From positions 29,396-93,395 of the forward strand of contig JAJDCQ010000049.1 of assembly GCA_029260755.1 (NCBI GenBank): a DNA stretch of 64,000 bases, given 5' to 3'. Positions within the stretch are counted from its first letter, which is position 1. The number at the start of each line of letters is the position of its first letter. This document shows, piece after piece, positions 62,430 through 64,000 of the stretch. The notes beneath the pieces are model-generated. The model saw only the letters and a list, made by a program, of their open reading frames with translations, searched no databases and was not told the origin of the DNA. Source of the stretch: Planctomycetota bacterium. GTDB lineage: Bacteria > Planctomycetota > J058 > JAJDCQ01. The position numbers and the translations under genes were made by a program.

Positions 62430-63410
62430 CTAGTCCTCGCCGGCCTCGATCTCGACCTTCACCTTGAACGTGCCCGTGTTCCCGCGGTTCGGCGCCGCGA
62501 CGCCGAGGAGGAGGTTGCCGTCCTTCTCGGCGATGTGCTCGGAGTCGGCGCCGAGCTGGAACGCGGAGCCGTCGGCGCCGATCTGACCGACGAGGCTTCC
62601 GATCGGGAAGTTGGCCATCCACGTGTTGCCCGGCTGACCGTCGGGGCCGACCGTGATGCCGTAGTTCGGCACGCTGATCGTCCCCGAGGCGCTGATCTTC
62701 AGGACCTGGCCCTTCTTGATGCGGATGCCCGTGTCCTTCCACGCGCCCTGGGCGCAGGCGCTGGCCGGCACCTGGATCGTCTTCTGGATCCGGTCGGGCT
62801 CGTGGAACTGGATCCGGACGACGTCGCCCTTCTTGACCTCGAGCGGGCCGTACTTGGTCGTCACCCGGAACGACTCGATCTCGACGCATCCCTTGATGGG
62901 GAACTGCGAGGTCAGGATCTCGTCGTACTCGAGCGCGTCCGTGGCGTCGTCTTCGGAGAGCTTCTTCGCGATCCGGTCGAGGATCTTCCGGGCCCGGCTC
63001 TTCACCTCGAGGTCGGTGCTCTCGAGCGCCTTCTCGAGCTCGGGGCGCGCGGCGACCCCCTCCTCGACGAGGGCGTCGGTCGCCTCGTTGCGCACCGTGA
63101 AGTCGCCGTCGCCGAGCTGGCCTACGAGCTTCTCGACCCGCGCGACGAGGGCGGGGTCGCAGCGCCGTCCGAACCGGACGCTGAAGATCTCGCGCACCGG
63201 CACCTCGAGCATCCCGTAGGCGGTCTTGATCTTGACCCGTTCGATGTCGACCGGGCCGATCAGGCGGGCGCCATCCTTCATCTCGAAGACGGCCGGCTCC
63301 GGGGCGTCGGGCTTCTTCGCGGCGTCCTGCGCCCGGGCCTCGGCGGTCGCCGCGCCGATCACGATGAGCGCCGCGCCGACCGCGCTCCGAATCACCAGCT
63401 CAACCCGCAT
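62430..63410 (-). CDS. Exported HEAT plus LecA-like domain protein
   Basis: Starting at ATG 63410 behind GGAGGAGATCG, 326 residues, signal peptide about 1-28. Residues about 35-75 and 165-195 form small SH3-like strands (KIKTAYGMLEVPVREI, TTKYGPLEVKKGDVV). HEAT-like helices occupy about 80-150. The C-terminal ~120 residues resemble the PA-IL/LecA galactose-lectin fold: WKDTGIRIKKGQVLKISASG, then GPDGQPG, then GSLVGQIG and LLLGV. It probably binds sugars at the cell surface. Both ends of the gene are near repeat elements. Confidence 0.8.
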   Translation of the reverse strand: MRVELVIRSAVGAALIVIGAATAEARAQDAAKKPDAPEPAVFEMKDGARLIGPVDIERVKIKTAYGMLEVPVREIFSVRFGRRCDPALVARVEKLVGQLGDGDFTVRNEATDALVEEGVAARPELEKALESTDLEVKSRARKILDRIAKKLSEDDATDALEYDEILTSQFPIKGCVEIESFRVTTKYGPLEVKKGDVVRIQFHEPDRIQKTIQVPASACAQGAWKDTGIRIKKGQVLKISASGTISVPNYGITVGPDGQPGNTWMANFPIGSLVGQIGADGSAFQLGADSEHIAEKDGNLLLGVAAPNRGNTGTFKVKVEIEAGED

Positions 63411-63526
63411 CGATCTCCTCCAGTCTCGGCGATCGCTTTGCCGCCCCACCCACTGATACCACCAGGAGTCCGTCACGGGTAGGACATCGGCGAGGGCTCG
63501 ACTAGCCCGGAAGGTATAGGGAAGGA

Positions 63527-63592
63527 GTTGGCTCCTGTTCTGGGAACCCCACAAAATGTGGGGGCAACACAAACCCCAGCCCAGGAGCCAAC
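63527..63592. repeat. Inverted repeats upstream of the IS110-like fragment
   Basis: A perfect 11-bp inverted repeat, GTTGGCTCCTG (63527-63537) and CAGGAGCCAAC (63582-63592), encloses a 7-bp hairpin CCCCACA/TGTGGGG (63547-63553, 63557-63563, AAA loop). It directly precedes the ATG at 63594. In IS110 elements the non-coding end before the recombinase gene encodes the bridge RNA, so this could be a relic of that end. Confidence 0.45.
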
Positions 63593-63593
63593 A

Positions 63594-63632
63594 ATGCGGC
63601 CAAGGTATTACGTCGGTGTCGATCTCCACGCA
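63594..63632 (+). pseudogene. 5' fragment of an IS110-type transposase
   Basis: The first 13 codons read MRPRYYVGVDLHA, which matches the N-terminus typical of IS110/IS1111 transposases (the first DEDD aspartate in YVGVDLH). The similarity ends where MITE-like copy B begins at 63633, and no further transposase sequence appears before the window end. It is a fragment, either cut by the MITE insertion or already truncated. Confidence 0.5.
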
Positions 63633-63928
63633 GGGGCTATCAAGCTCGTTCAGGTGCCGATGGTCTCGCCTTCGGCGAGCAGATGTCACCACGGAGGCAC
63701 GGAGACACGGAGAAGCGACTGAGGGCGCCGTGTCCCGGCTCGCGCGAGCCGACCGGCTCCAGGGATGGCTCCCTCTCGGTCTCGGTCACGCGAGGCGACG
63801 GGAGCCAAGAGAAGGAGCGCCGGGATCGGTCCGTGACGGGGCATCATCCGAAGCTGCTCCGTGCCTCCGTGCCTCCGTGCCTCCGTGGTTCCATCTCTTC
63901 ATCGACCTGAGCGAAGTTGATATGCCCC
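63633..63928. mobile_element. MITE-like repeat, copy B
   Basis: About 296 bases, the same element as copy A at 62154-62418, with a roughly 20-base insertion near 63805 and one extra CCTCCGTG unit. The terminal repeats are GGGGC-TATCAAGC on the left and GATATGCCCC on the right, and the inner arms CACGGAGGCACGGAGACACG and its complement. It interrupts the IS110-like fragment. The final 72 bases of the window beyond it hold nothing I can name. Confidence 0.7.
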
Positions 63929-64000
63929 ATGCGGGCTAGTAGTCGAGCCGGAGCCCGCCACCACGTCAAACCGTCCGTGGCCGGGCGACGAGCCGCGACG

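Noticed and set aside
62200..63900. Repeated CACGGAGGCACGG motifs as a CRISPR array
   Set aside because: The units are arms of inverted repeats in two MITE-like elements, not regularly spaced direct repeats with unique spacers.

Overview
The window is very GC-rich bacterial chromosome with dense coding on both strands. Many starts are GTG and many gene junctions overlap by 4 bases. The content suggests Planctomycetota, less likely Myxococcota: five large Hanks-type Ser/Thr kinases (one double kinase, one kinase fused to a formylglycine-generating-enzyme-like domain), many exported HEAT-repeat, beta-propeller and lipoprotein genes, and a sigma-54 activator surrounded by universal stress proteins. 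No rRNA, tRNA or phylogenetic marker is present, so this placement is inference. No CRISPR array and no complete insertion sequence was seen.

Layout. 0-9 kb: small membrane protein, a possibly frameshifted fragment, a lipoprotein, a 1,332-residue propeller lipoprotein with Gly and Pro tracts, a second orphan fragment, and an exported HEAT protein. 9-13 kb: FtsX-type permease with its ATPase, and a zinc-ribbon lipoprotein. 13-17 kb: PARG-like macrodomain protein, SH3 plus M74 murein endopeptidase, and an anchored HEAT protein. 17-19 kb (minus strand): C39-like peptidase, thioredoxin-like protein, truncated DUF4240 protein and a lipoprotein. The thioredoxin frame is split only by a TGA at the first active-site cysteine (W-TGA-G-P-C), with a SECIS-like hairpin just downstream, so it is probably a selenoprotein. 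19-24 kb: cysteine synthase, TPR kinase, M14-type amidase and PQQ-like propeller. 25-32 kb: kinase, SWIM zinc-finger protein and DUF6493 protein, apparently one operon.

32-45 kb: M16 peptidase, vWA protein, an exported SelO-like protein with conserved catalytic residues and a long extension, a kinase, and a tandem double kinase ending in a GIDE-like membrane module. 45-56 kb: a large palindrome, archaemetzincin, metallophosphatase, a CorA-like protein, secreted proteins, a SAM methyltransferase with TPRs, and the kinase-FGE fusion. 56-62 kb: three Usp genes, two lipoproteins and a sigma-54 enhancer-binding protein. Three sites with GG-N10-GC spacing precede these units, which suggests a local sigma-54 stress regulon. 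62-64 kb: a HEAT plus LecA-like secreted protein flanked by two copies of a roughly 0.27-0.30 kb MITE-like element. One copy interrupts what looks like the 5' end of an IS110-type transposase.

The shared themes are envelope and extracytoplasmic proteins (lipoproteins, propellers, HEAT proteins, wall hydrolases), kinase signalling and stress response. All functional calls come from reading motifs by eye; no database search was run.
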